From HLUCCA09 sp038745585 (GTDB taxonomy: Bacteria; Pseudomonadota; Alphaproteobacteria; Rhodobacterales; Rhodobacteraceae), in contig JBCDLH010000006.1 of the NCBI GenBank assembly GCA_038745585.1, positions 1 through 64,000 on the forward strand: a DNA stretch of 64,000 nucleotides. The letters run 5' to 3'. A program made the position numbers and the translations under genes. Shown here one piece after another: positions 42,849 through 51,067 of the stretch (position 1 is the stretch's first letter; each line of letters begins with the position of its first letter). The notes below the pieces were generated by a model. That model searched no databases. It saw only the letters and a program-made list of their open reading frames with translations, and was not told where the DNA came from.

Positions 42849-44408
42849 ATGAAACGTGTCAGCCCGCGAAATGGCAAGACGGTCAGATTGCCGCTTCTTC
42901 TTCTGATCCTCGGCTTTTGCACCGCCCAGATCCTGCCTGCATCGGCAGGCCCGCTCTTCGTCGACCGGAGCATGGCGGCGCCCGTCCACGTCTATGACGG
43001 CGGATGGGAGCATTTCGTCGGCGGCGGGGTTGCCGTCTTCGACTGCAATGGCGACGCGATGCCGGAGCTTTTTGTCGCAGGCGGAGAGAACCCGGCGCAG
43101 CTTTTGCTCAACCGCACGCCAGGTGCCACAGGGGCTATTGCGTTTGAAGCGGGCGAGATTGCGCCCATCACTGGCGTGACGGGTGCCTATCCGCTCGACA
43201 TCGACGGGGACGACCGGCTTGATCTTGTCGTCCTCCGGGTCGGCCACAACACGCTGCTTCGCGGTTTGGGCGCGTGCCGCTTTGAAGAGGCCACGGCGGC
43301 GTGGGGATTTGAGAGCGGGGCGCGTTGGAGCACGGCATTTTCGGCGATTTGGGAGGCGGGGCAGCGCTGGCCGACCCTTGCGATCGGCAATTATGTCGAC
43401 CGGGCCGATCCGGATGGGCCGTTCGGCGCATGCGATCACAACGTTCTCTATCGCCCCATGGGCGCGTCCTACGGCGCACCGACGCCGCTCAGCCCCGGCT
43501 TTTGCGCGCTCTCGATGCTCATCTCCGACTGGCAGCGCACCGGAACGCCCGAACTCCGCATCTCGAACGACCGGCATTATTATGTGCGCGGCGGTTATGA
43601 GGAGATGTGGCGGCTCGACCCGCTCGGCCCTCGTGGCGAGGCAGACGGGTGGGAGCGGATGTCTCTCTGGGGGATGGGGATCGCGAGCGCTGATCTGACC
43701 GGGGATGGGCTGCCTGAAGTGATGCTGACGTCGATGGGCGATCAACTCTTACAGTTCAATCGTGGCGCTGCCTTTGAGAATGCGCCCTATGCCGTCGGCA
43801 CCTATGCGCAGCGGCCGCATATCGGCGATGACGGCCGGCCGTCGACCGGCTGGCACGCGGAGTTTGGCGATGTCGACAATGACGGCCATCTCGACCTCTT
43901 CATAGCCAAGGGTAATGTGGACCAGATGCCGTCGAACGCGATGGACGACCCCAACAACCTCCTGCTGCAGGCCGAAGATGGCACGTTCGCGGAGGTTTCG
44001 GTCGCGGCCGGCGTTGCGAGCACGCACCGGTCCCGCGGGGCGGCCTTGGCGGATCTGAACGCCGATGGACGTCTTGATCTCGTCGTCGTCAACCGGCGCG
44101 CACCGCTTGAGATCTGGCAGAACGCGACACCGGATGCAGGCAATTGGGTCAGCGTCGCGCTGCGTCAGGACGGCGGGAACAGCCACGCTGTCGGTGCTTG
44201 GCTGGAGCTGCGCTTTAATGCGGGTCGCGTAGTAGCGCGCGAGGTAACGGTGGGCGGCGGCCATGTCGGCGGGCAGGCCGGGCCGGTCCACTTTGGGCTC
44301 GGTGCGGCGGAGGCGGCCGAGCTGCGCGTGATCTGGCCCGATGGGACGACGACGGCGTGGCAAGCGGTCGTCGCCAATTCGCGCGTGGTGATCGAGCGAG
44401 TGGACTAG
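42849..44408 (+). CDS. CRTAC1-family secreted protein (FG-GAP/VCBS repeats, ASPIC/UnbV C-terminus)
   Basis: A 519-residue exported protein. A signal peptide (LPLLLLILGFCTAQIL) is followed by several VCBS/FG-GAP calcium-binding repeats with DxDxDG-like cores (DCNGDAMPELFV, DIDGDDRLDLVVL, DLTGDGLPEVML, DVDNDGHLDLFIA, DLNADGRLDLVVV), and an ASPIC/UnbV domain at the end (HFGLG, IWPDGTTTAW). Such proteins form beta-propellers in the periplasm or on the surface. It converges with a di-haem peroxidase gene. Function unknown. Confidence 0.88.
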   Translation: MKRVSPRNGKTVRLPLLLLILGFCTAQILPASAGPLFVDRSMAAPVHVYDGGWEHFVGGGVAVFDCNGDAMPELFVAGGENPAQLLLNRTPGATGAIAFEAGEIAPITGVTGAYPLDIDGDDRLDLVVLRVGHNTLLRGLGACRFEEATAAWGFESGARWSTAFSAIWEAGQRWPTLAIGNYVDRADPDGPFGACDHNVLYRPMGASYGAPTPLSPGFCALSMLISDWQRTGTPELRISNDRHYYVRGGYEEMWRLDPLGPRGEADGWERMSLWGMGIASADLTGDGLPEVMLTSMGDQLLQFNRGAAFENAPYAVGTYAQRPHIGDDGRPSTGWHAEFGDVDNDGHLDLFIAKGNVDQMPSNAMDDPNNLLLQAEDGTFAEVSVAAGVASTHRSRGAALADLNADGRLDLVVVNRRAPLEIWQNATPDAGNWVSVALRQDGGNSHAVGAWLELRFNAGRVVAREVTVGGGHVGGQAGPVHFGLGAAEAAELRVIWPDGTTTAWQAVVANSRVVIERVD

Positions 44409-44480
44409 GACGGCGTCTGGGGCATTCACGAAGCACCTCTGGGACACCTGGCAGAATTGGCGGTTGTCTTGGGGAACGGT

Positions 44481-45818
44481 CTAGCGGTCTACGGGCAAGC
44501 CGCTGGGCACGGTGCGGGGGATGCCCAGGCGGCCCGCGATCGCAGCCGGGTCTGTCAGCGTGTCGAGAAAGGCAAGCAGCGCTGCGATGTCTTCCGCCGA
44601 TAGCGTAACCGGCGCACGCGTGACCGCCTGGGCGATCTGAGCGACTTCGTCCGCTTCGGTGACGATGGCGTAATCCGGCTTGATCCCGGCAAGGTCGGGC
44701 AGCGTCGCTTGCGGCTCATAGGTAACGAGCCCGGCGCGCGGGTCGGTGTGGTGGCGCAGGAAAGCGCCGAGATCAGAATAGGCACCGGCATGCCCCCAGG
44801 GGCCCGTGCGTGCCACATTGCGCAAGGAGGGCGTGCGAAAGGCGTAGGCATCCTCGCTCCGGCCGGTGACGCGCATCCGACCGATGTCGCGCTGGTGGCT
44901 CTCAAACCGCTCGGCTTTGCCGGGCCCAAGCTGCGGCTGCCCCATGGCGTGAAAGCTGTGGTCGGTCTGAAATGCCCCAGCGTGACAGGTGCTGCACGCC
45001 GCGCGCCCGTAGAAAAGCGCCATCCCCGCCATTGCATCGCTGGGTAGTGTGACCTCGCCGCGCAGGTAGGCATCGAACGGGCTCTCGAAGGACCGCCACT
45101 CGACATCGATGAAGGCGGCGATGGCGTTGGAGATATCCGTAAACGCAATCTCGCGCCCGGCGGCGATCTCGGGATAGGCCGCGTCAAACAAGCGGGCATA
45201 ATCGGGGAGATCAGCCACGCGGGCGGAGATCAGGCTCCACGCGCCCCCCTCCCCCGTCAGCCGGCCTTGGCGCACGGCCTTGGCGATGTCATTTTCTTGG
45301 TAATGGCCCGCCATCTCATCGGGCGAGAGGACCGGGAACATGGTCTGCGCCGAGAGGATGCTATCGAACCCCACGACCATCTCTTCACCTAAGGGGGTTC
45401 GGAGGCCGGAGGGGCGGGTCGGGTCGGTCTCGATCCGGCCGTCATGAAACATGACAGTGAACTCGTGGGCGCCAAGGTTGAACAGCGCGGGCGAATTGCG
45501 CGGGATGCGCTGCTCGGGCGGATTGTGCGTCGTCGCGACCCTGTCAGGCCCGAGGCCCTCAGCGCCTTCCCCGAGCCCAAGGGACAGACCGTCCGAGGTC
45601 GCAAAACGGGGGTGATGGCAGGTCGCACACGCGATGTTGCGATTGCCCGAGAGGATCGGATCGTAGAAGAGCAGCTGGCCGAGGCGAACTTCGACCGGGC
45701 TGTGTTCTGGATACATGTCGGGAGAGACGGGCTCGGGCAGTGGCAATGGCTCCGCCCAACTCGCGCCGCCGAGTGCGGCGCTCACCGTAAGCATAGCCGC
45801 GAAGCGCCAGGTGCGCAT
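44481..45818 (-). CDS. Di-haem cytochrome c peroxidase / MauG-family protein
   Basis: A 445-residue periplasmic protein with a signal peptide (cleaved after ASWAE) and two c-type haem sites, CATCHH near residue 70 and CSTCH near 270. Length is above the roughly 330 residues of classical peroxidases, because of an insertion between the haems, as in MauG-like relatives. GAGGGAGG lies ten bases before the ATG at 45818. It may reduce peroxide or oxidise an amino-acid side chain of a partner; the convergent CRTAC1 protein is the obvious candidate partner. Confidence 0.88.
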   Translation of the reverse strand: MRTWRFAAMLTVSAALGGASWAEPLPLPEPVSPDMYPEHSPVEVRLGQLLFYDPILSGNRNIACATCHHPRFATSDGLSLGLGEGAEGLGPDRVATTHNPPEQRIPRNSPALFNLGAHEFTVMFHDGRIETDPTRPSGLRTPLGEEMVVGFDSILSAQTMFPVLSPDEMAGHYQENDIAKAVRQGRLTGEGGAWSLISARVADLPDYARLFDAAYPEIAAGREIAFTDISNAIAAFIDVEWRSFESPFDAYLRGEVTLPSDAMAGMALFYGRAACSTCHAGAFQTDHSFHAMGQPQLGPGKAERFESHQRDIGRMRVTGRSEDAYAFRTPSLRNVARTGPWGHAGAYSDLGAFLRHHTDPRAGLVTYEPQATLPDLAGIKPDYAIVTEADEVAQIAQAVTRAPVTLSAEDIAALLAFLDTLTDPAAIAGRLGIPRTVPSGLPVDR

Positions 45819-46006
45819 CCCGCTGTCTCCTCCCTCACGTCTCTGGATAAGGCTCGCCGAGGGCACGGTGTTGCGCAAGCTTTGGTCCCGCGACAGGACA
45901 GCGCTCCATCCAGGTTGTCGAGCTCGAGACCGAAGCCCGAATGCACTCTCGAAGGCGCGCTTTGCCCGGAGGACATCTACGTCTGCACGGGTCCGCTTGG
46001 AGTTCT

Positions 46007-46017
46007 GGGGGGGGGGG
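46007..46017 (+). repeat. Run of eleven G residues
   Basis: Eleven consecutive Gs lie in the 295-base gap between the MauG-like gene and the kinase gene (both on the minus strand). The rest of the gap shows no gene. Such tracts are prone to slippage in cells and to length errors in sequencing. Confidence 0.9.
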
Positions 46018-46113
46018 CGCGCAGCGCGCTGACGGCGAAGAGCGCGGGCTTACGGGGTTGAGGCCGCAATACCTTGAGCGGAACGGTTGGAGCTTTGCCC
46101 CTCGCCGTCCCGG

Positions 46114-47406
46114 CTAGCGGTGCTCTCTTTCCGCGTAAGCCGCAATCAAACGTGCCGTGCCGACGCATGCCTCGGTGTGGTCTGCTGTCTTGATCGGCAT
46201 TTGGAGGATTCGGGTGCGGATTGCGGTCCAGGTTGTGTTTTTCGCCCCGCCGCCTGCCGTGTAAAGGGCCGCGACCGGAGGCGCCCCGCGGGATCCAATC
46301 TCGGCGTAACAGCGTGCTTCGATGCGCGCGATCCCGTCGAAAAGACCATGTAGAAAGTCCGCGTCGTTATGTGGGCGGGGGGCGAGACGCGGCGGAAAGG
46401 CGGGGTCGTTGATGGGAAAGCGTTCGCCAGGCTTGGGCAACGGATAGTAGTCGAGATCGGTCTCGACTGTCGGATCGATCTGGGCAGAGAGCGCCTCGAT
46501 CTCCGCTTGGGAAAAGAACTGTCGCAGGACGCCGCCGCCGCTATTCGACGCGCCACCGACCAGCCAGCCTGCGCCCAGCCGGTGCGAATAGAGCCCAATC
46601 TCCGGCGCATCGATGCGCCGTTCGCTCAACATTTTGACGGCGAGCGTCGTGCCGAGCGAGGTCACTGCCGCGCCGATCTCAAGCGGCGCCGAGGCCAAGA
46701 ACGCAGCAATGCTGTCGGTCGTACCCATGTGCACCATCGTCTCGGGGCTGAGGCCCAGGGATCTTGCAATGTCGGGTGAGACCGGGGCGGCGGGCGCCCC
46801 TGCGGAAAGCGCCTCGGGGAGGATAGCGCCGCCATCGAAGAGGTTGCAAAGCCAATCGGGCCAGGCGCCAAGGTCGGGGTCGAACCCTGTCTTCAGCGCG
46901 TTGTTGTGGTCCGAATAGCCGCCCTGTCCCATCAGCTTGGCTGCGACGAAATCCGCTTGGTGGAGGAGGTGCCGCGCGCGCCCGTCGCGTTCTTCGGCGC
47001 GAAGCGCGAGGGCGCGCGCGAGCGCGGAATTGGCGCCGCGGGTAATGTGCGGGTCGGGCGCGACGGCGGCAATCTGCTGGGCCTCCGCTTCGAAGCCCGC
47101 ACTGTTGTAGAGCAGGCCCTGGCTCACCGGAGCCAGCGCTGCATCCGTCAGGACCATGCTGCCCGAGGTGCCGTCGACGCCGATACGCCTGATCTCGCTC
47201 GGCGCGATGCCCATTTCCGCAAGGGCAGCGATCTGCACCTCAAGACACGTGCGCGCCCCGCGCCACCAATCTTCCGCGTCGATCCTGGACGAAGAATTGG
47301 CGGGGTATGCTGCGCGCGCGGTCGATAGGAGCGCGCCGTCGGCGTCGAGCACGGCGCTCCGGATACCGGACGTGCCCAGGTCAAGACCGAGCGAGAGCCC
47401 CGTCAT
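46114..47406 (-). CDS. FGGY-family carbohydrate kinase
   Basis: A 430-residue sugar kinase, shorter than xylulokinase. It has LGLDLGTSGIRSAVLD at the N-terminus, GVDGTSGSMVLTD in the sugar site, SLGTTLAVK and the ATP-site TAGGGAKN. It overlaps the aldolase gene by four bases, so the two are coupled; kinase plus class II aldolase is the standard pair that phosphorylates a ketose and splits it into dihydroxyacetone phosphate and an aldehyde. The sugar is unknown. Confidence 0.87.
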   Translation of the reverse strand: MTGLSLGLDLGTSGIRSAVLDADGALLSTARAAYPANSSSRIDAEDWWRGARTCLEVQIAALAEMGIAPSEIRRIGVDGTSGSMVLTDAALAPVSQGLLYNSAGFEAEAQQIAAVAPDPHITRGANSALARALALRAEERDGRARHLLHQADFVAAKLMGQGGYSDHNNALKTGFDPDLGAWPDWLCNLFDGGAILPEALSAGAPAAPVSPDIARSLGLSPETMVHMGTTDSIAAFLASAPLEIGAAVTSLGTTLAVKMLSERRIDAPEIGLYSHRLGAGWLVGGASNSGGGVLRQFFSQAEIEALSAQIDPTVETDLDYYPLPKPGERFPINDPAFPPRLAPRPHNDADFLHGLFDGIARIEARCYAEIGSRGAPPVAALYTAGGGAKNTTWTAIRTRILQMPIKTADHTEACVGTARLIAAYAEREHR

Positions 47407-48371
47407 GTCCTCGCGGCCAGCGCCTGGCGATATTTCTCCGCGTCCCAGTTCAGGAGTTCTGCTTCGGCTTCGCTGCCGATGGCCTCCGGCGTCCAATTCG
47501 CCGGCAGCCGAGCCATAAGGTCTGCCAGGCAGCGCAGCATGGCGCGTTGCGAATTGGTCGCCGCCTTGCGGATCAAGATGCCCTCGCCATCGACCAAGAT
47601 GGCCGGGGCGTCGGCCTGGAGGTTGCCCCTTGGCAGCGCCGGGCCGAGAAAGACCACGTGATCGGGATAGTACGAGCCCTGCGTTGCCTGGGCGGCGCGG
47701 CTTTTGTCCCGCGCAATCCAGCTCTCTTCCGCCCAGTCGAAGCCCTCGGGCGGCGCGCTCTCCGGCGGCGGCGGCGTTTCCGCGATGCCCATTGGCATGT
47801 GCAGGCGCTGCTCGACATCGTCCATCACAAGCGCGGTCTCCTCGACCGTCTCGCCGCAGCAAATCAGTCCGTGGCTCTCCAACACGATCACCCGGCTCTG
47901 CGCGTTGGTCCTTGCCAGGATCTCCCGTGTGAGCGGCAGGCCAGGCTTGGCGTAGGGCACAAAGATCGGATCTAGCCCCTCGAGCTTGCGGGCCGCCTCC
48001 GCGCGGCCAGTGACGGAGACTGCATGGACGAGTGTTGCGATGGAGTGCGTGTGGGCGACGATGGGCCAGGGGAGAGCTGCGTGAAACGTCGTCTCGATGG
48101 AGGGTCGGAGCGTGACCGCGGGGTCGAGTACGGTCGCCTTGCAGCTTCCGTCACCGTCGCCCCGCGCCTCTGCCCGGGCCGCGTTTCTGTCGACGGCGAC
48201 GAAGATGTCCCGTGTCTCGGCATCGGCGAGTTCGGTACCGGATGCCTTGATCCACATCGTGCCGTTCGCTTTGATCGAGGTGTTCCCACCAGCGGCTTGG
48301 ACGCGGAGCGGATCCGCGCCGAGGCGGGCGGAGAAAGCGCAAAAGGCGGCGAAGGTGGCGTCATCGATCAT
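47403..48371 (-). CDS. Class II aldolase/adducin-family protein, long form
   Basis: A 322-residue protein with a class II aldolase domain (GGNTSIKANG, KASGTEL, zinc ligands in AHTHSIATLVHA and ESHGLICCG) and about 100 extra C-terminal residues compared with fuculose-phosphate aldolase. The N-terminus resembles the aldolase half of bifunctional rhamnulose-phosphate aldolase/dehydrogenases, but no dehydrogenase domain is attached. It ends inside the kinase start and begins four bases after the HAD gene. Confidence 0.85.
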   Translation of the reverse strand: MIDDATFAAFCAFSARLGADPLRVQAAGGNTSIKANGTMWIKASGTELADAETRDIFVAVDRNAARAEARGDGDGSCKATVLDPAVTLRPSIETTFHAALPWPIVAHTHSIATLVHAVSVTGRAEAARKLEGLDPIFVPYAKPGLPLTREILARTNAQSRVIVLESHGLICCGETVEETALVMDDVEQRLHMPMGIAETPPPPESAPPEGFDWAEESWIARDKSRAAQATQGSYYPDHVVFLGPALPRGNLQADAPAILVDGEGILIRKAATNSQRAMLRCLADLMARLPANWTPEAIGSEAEAELLNWDAEKYRQALAART

Positions 48372-48375
48372 GCGA

Positions 48376-49239
48376 TCATTCCAAGTGGGCTATGGTGTAG
48401 TCCGGCGCGGGCGCATCTTCGGCTGCGGCCAGTCGAACCAGCGTTGTGACGACGTCGCTCGCTTTGGCAAAGGCCGCAGCATGGAGGCCGCCGCGCACGA
48501 AAGCGCTGGCCCATCCAGCGGCTGCGGCCCCAGCAATATCGTGTTCGAGGCTGTCGCCGACCATTAGGATGCGGGCACTTTGCGGCCCAGGTCCGGTCTG
48601 GGCCAACGCGCTCGCAACGGCACGAAAGACCGGCAGATGCGGTTTGCCGTAGAACCGGACAGGGCCGCCCCCTTCGGCATAGGCATGCGCCAATGCGCCC
48701 GGTGAGATTACGAGCGCGCCGCCGGCACGCGGCGAGGCCCTGTCGGGATTGGTGCAGAGGATCGTGAGTTTGCGCCTATGGGCCTCGGCGAGAAGATCCG
48801 CATAGTCGCTCTCTTTCGCGCCGTCGGGCAGCCCCATCAAGAGGATGGCATCGGCGCCGGGCAGCGTATCGCTTAGCGCTATTTCGAGGCCGTCGGCCCA
48901 GGAGGGCGCGTCGCCGGGCGCGCGCGTCACCGCAAAGAGCGTTCGGTGGGGCGCCTGGTTCTGCGCAATCTCCTTCCAAAGGGCTTCTCCAGAGGTCATC
49001 ACCACGTCGAATAGAGCCACGTCGAAGCCCATCGATGCGATGCGCGCGCGGTTCGGTAGAGCTCGTTTACCCGAATTCGAGAGAACTGCCAGGCGCTTGC
49101 CCCGCTCTTTCAATCGCTCAAGCGCGGCGATGGCGCCGGGATAGGGCGCCTGTCCATCGTGGAGCACGCCCCATTGATCCAAGACGATCGCGTCGAACTT
49201 GTCAGCGATGTCGTCCAGGCTGTCGATCGCAAGCGTCAT
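48376..49239 (-). CDS. HAD-superfamily class IIA phosphatase
   Basis: A 287-residue HAD hydrolase of the NagD-like IIA class. The nucleophile motif is VLDQWGVLHDG (D near residue 20), with LSNSGKRA as motif II and MVGDSLEHDIAGAAAAGW as motif IV. It may dephosphorylate a sugar phosphate of the pathway or clear a dead-end product. It lies between the aldolase (four bases) and the MBL-fold gene (six bases). Confidence 0.87.
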   Translation of the reverse strand: MTLAIDSLDDIADKFDAIVLDQWGVLHDGQAPYPGAIAALERLKERGKRLAVLSNSGKRALPNRARIASMGFDVALFDVVMTSGEALWKEIAQNQAPHRTLFAVTRAPGDAPSWADGLEIALSDTLPGADAILLMGLPDGAKESDYADLLAEAHRRKLTILCTNPDRASPRAGGALVISPGALAHAYAEGGGPVRFYGKPHLPVFRAVASALAQTGPGPQSARILMVGDSLEHDIAGAAAAGWASAFVRGGLHAAAFAKASDVVTTLVRLAAAEDAPAPDYTIAHLE

Positions 49240-49245
49240 CGCGCG

Positions 49246-50178
49246 TCAGGTCGGATCCGGCGTTGGCGGGACAAGGTTGGCCAGGTAGACCTCGGCTTCG
49301 GCTTTGGTCAACGCGGGCGCGGCCTTGGCCGCCAGATCATGCGGCATGTCGCCAAAATAGAACTGATAGCCTGGGATGACCTGCCGCCGCTTGCGGATCG
49401 GCATGCCCTCATAGGGAAAGACATCGGAGCGGGCATTGGCGTCCTTATCGTGACAGGCGAGCACGTAATCCGCACGCTTGTCGATCTCTTCGACCGATTT
49501 CCAACCTGCGACCGAGTTGACGAAGCGCGCTGGGACCCAATAACGCCAGCCCTCGCCGGGGTTGGGCTCCAGATTGCGCTCCTGAAAGATCGCATCGCCC
49601 GCGACCACGATGTCGCCCATGGCTGTTGCGACCGTCACGGCCATGTGGCCGACCGAGTGGCCCGGTGTGTGAAACATGGTAATCCCGGGCAGGACTTCGC
49701 ATTCGTCGTCGACTGCCTCGAAGACGCAGCCGGTATAGGCAGGCTCGATCCCGAGATAGCCGCTCTCATAGGTTCGATAGTAGAGCGGCAGCGGGTTATA
49801 CGCCATTTCGATCTCGGCCCTCGGTGCGATATAGCGGGCGTTTTTGAATTCCTTTATGTTCTGCACATGGTCCCAGTGCAGATGGGTAAAGACGATGGCG
49901 TCGATCTCGTCGGGGTGCACGCCAAGCTTCTGCTCCAAATGTTCGTGCACCTGCAGGCAGCCGCGCTTGTCGCATTTGTGGTGGTACTTGGTGGCACGCT
50001 CTTCGTCGCAGAGCCCGGTATCGATCAGGATCTTATGCTCGCCCGTGTCGACGTAGTGGCAATAGACCGGGTTCCAGATCTTCTTGCCTGCCGGCCCTTT
50101 CCAGAAAACATAGGTGCCGAGATCGGCTTCGAGCCAGCCGGTATTGATCGGATAGATCTTGGTTTCTGCAACGCCCAT
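49246..50178 (-). CDS. Metallo-beta-lactamase-fold hydrolase, N-acyl-homoserine-lactonase family
   Basis: A 310-residue MBL-fold enzyme with the two-metal motif FTHLHWDHVQN (near residue 105), TPGHSVGHM and the late DKDAN and AGDAIF residues. The sequence style is that of the family that includes AHL lactonases. Its position in a carbohydrate operon makes hydrolysis of a sugar lactone more likely than quorum quenching. It is the first structural gene after the GntR regulator. Confidence 0.83.
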   Translation of the reverse strand: MGVAETKIYPINTGWLEADLGTYVFWKGPAGKKIWNPVYCHYVDTGEHKILIDTGLCDEERATKYHHKCDKRGCLQVHEHLEQKLGVHPDEIDAIVFTHLHWDHVQNIKEFKNARYIAPRAEIEMAYNPLPLYYRTYESGYLGIEPAYTGCVFEAVDDECEVLPGITMFHTPGHSVGHMAVTVATAMGDIVVAGDAIFQERNLEPNPGEGWRYWVPARFVNSVAGWKSVEEIDKRADYVLACHDKDANARSDVFPYEGMPIRKRRQVIPGYQFYFGDMPHDLAAKAAPALTKAEAEVYLANLVPPTPDPT

Positions 50179-50206
50179 GCGGCCCTCCTCCCGGCACGAA
50201 TCCTAT

Positions 50207-50236
50207 TTGCACACAGAACATGTATTCTGTATGCAA
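50207..50236. promoter_or_regulatory. GntR-type operator upstream of the MBL-fold gene
   Basis: TTGCACACAGAA (50207-50218) and TTCTGTATGCAA (50225-50236) are inverted 12-base arms matching at 11 positions, around CATGTA. It lies 29 bases before the MBL-fold gene start and after the GntR gene. The half-site TTGCATACAG recurs at 51031-51040 on the other side of the regulator gene. Confidence 0.75.
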
Positions 50237-50275
50237 TGACAAGTCGTAATGTGCGAAAGAGGGGCTGATCGGGGC

Positions 50276-50941
50276 TCAGATTACAGCCAGCGTCGCGCGG
50301 AAGCTCTCGGCCATATGGGCGCGCATACCGTCCGATGCGGCATTTGAGTCCTCGGAGAAAATGAGCGCGATGAGCTCGGCATGGCTATGGGCCGAGGCAA
50401 GCAGATCCTCTTGCGTGGCGAATTTTTTGGCGCGGAACGGGCCGGTCCGACGACGAAACTCGGAGGCGATCTCGGCTAGGTAGGGGTTGCCTGTCGCGCG
50501 ATAGATTGCCAAATGCAACGACTCGTTCGCATGGAGATACGCCGCGCGATCCGCACTTTCGGCGGCGCGAACACACTCGGCCTGGGCTGCTTCGATCTCC
50601 ACCCGTGCCAGCAGCGTCAGGCGTTGAGACGCGACGCGGGCGCATGCGGCTTCAATTTCATGCATCGCTTCAAAGACCTGGGCGAGCTGCTCCTTCGTCA
50701 GTTCGGCAACGCGCACGCCGCGCTTCTCGCCAGGTACGAGCACGCCCTGTGCCGTCAGCCGCGACAGCGCCTCTCGGACAGGGGTGCGCGAGACCCCGAA
50801 GCGTTCTGACAGCTTGATCTCGTCAATGCGCTCGCCTGGCGCAAGCCCGCCCGCTGCGATCTCTTCCAAGAGTGCGGCCTCGATCCGTTGCACAGCCGAA
50901 ACGCGCGCCGGGGAGGATGCCTTTACCGATCCGTCTGCCAT
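50276..50941 (-). CDS. GntR-family regulator, FCD subfamily
   Basis: A 221-residue regulator: N-terminal winged helix (APGERIDEIKLSERFGVSRTPVREALSRL, shown here as one helix-turn-helix) and an FCD effector domain with metal-binding histidines (ANESLHLAIYRATGNP and SAHSHAELI). FCD proteins respond to sugar acids and organic acids. Its gene sits between the enzyme operon and the divergent importer operon, and operator-like sequences occur on both sides, so it likely represses both. Confidence 0.92.
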   Translation of the reverse strand: MADGSVKASSPARVSAVQRIEAALLEEIAAGGLAPGERIDEIKLSERFGVSRTPVREALSRLTAQGVLVPGEKRGVRVAELTKEQLAQVFEAMHEIEAACARVASQRLTLLARVEIEAAQAECVRAAESADRAAYLHANESLHLAIYRATGNPYLAEIASEFRRRTGPFRAKKFATQEDLLASAHSHAELIALIFSEDSNAASDGMRAHMAESFRATLAVI

Positions 50942-51024
50942 GGAAGCCTCGCGTCCCTTCGTGCTTTTGGCTCCCCCTTTGCGTAGCGGATTTCACACGG
51001 CATGGCAATTTTGGATATTTACAA

Positions 51025-51040
51025 ATGCTTTTGCATACAG
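51025..51040. promoter_or_regulatory. GntR half-site upstream of the sugar importer
   Basis: TTGCATACAG at 51031-51040 repeats the half-site of the 50207-50236 operator, and ATGC-TTTT-GCAT at 51025-51036 forms a small inverted repeat. It lies 28 bases before the start of the importer ATPase gene, in the divergent promoter region with gntR. Confidence 0.55.
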
Positions 51041-51067
51041 TCTGCTCGACCTGGGAGTGAGGAATCG

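Noticed and set aside
42621..43745. Long upstream extension of xylF
   Set aside because: It is antisense to the CRTAC1 gene, and the xylF start at 42620 has a good ribosome-binding site and signal peptide.
49246..50178. Quorum-quenching AHL lactonase
   Set aside because: Family naming only; the operon context is carbohydrate catabolism and no acyl-homoserine-lactone genes lie nearby.
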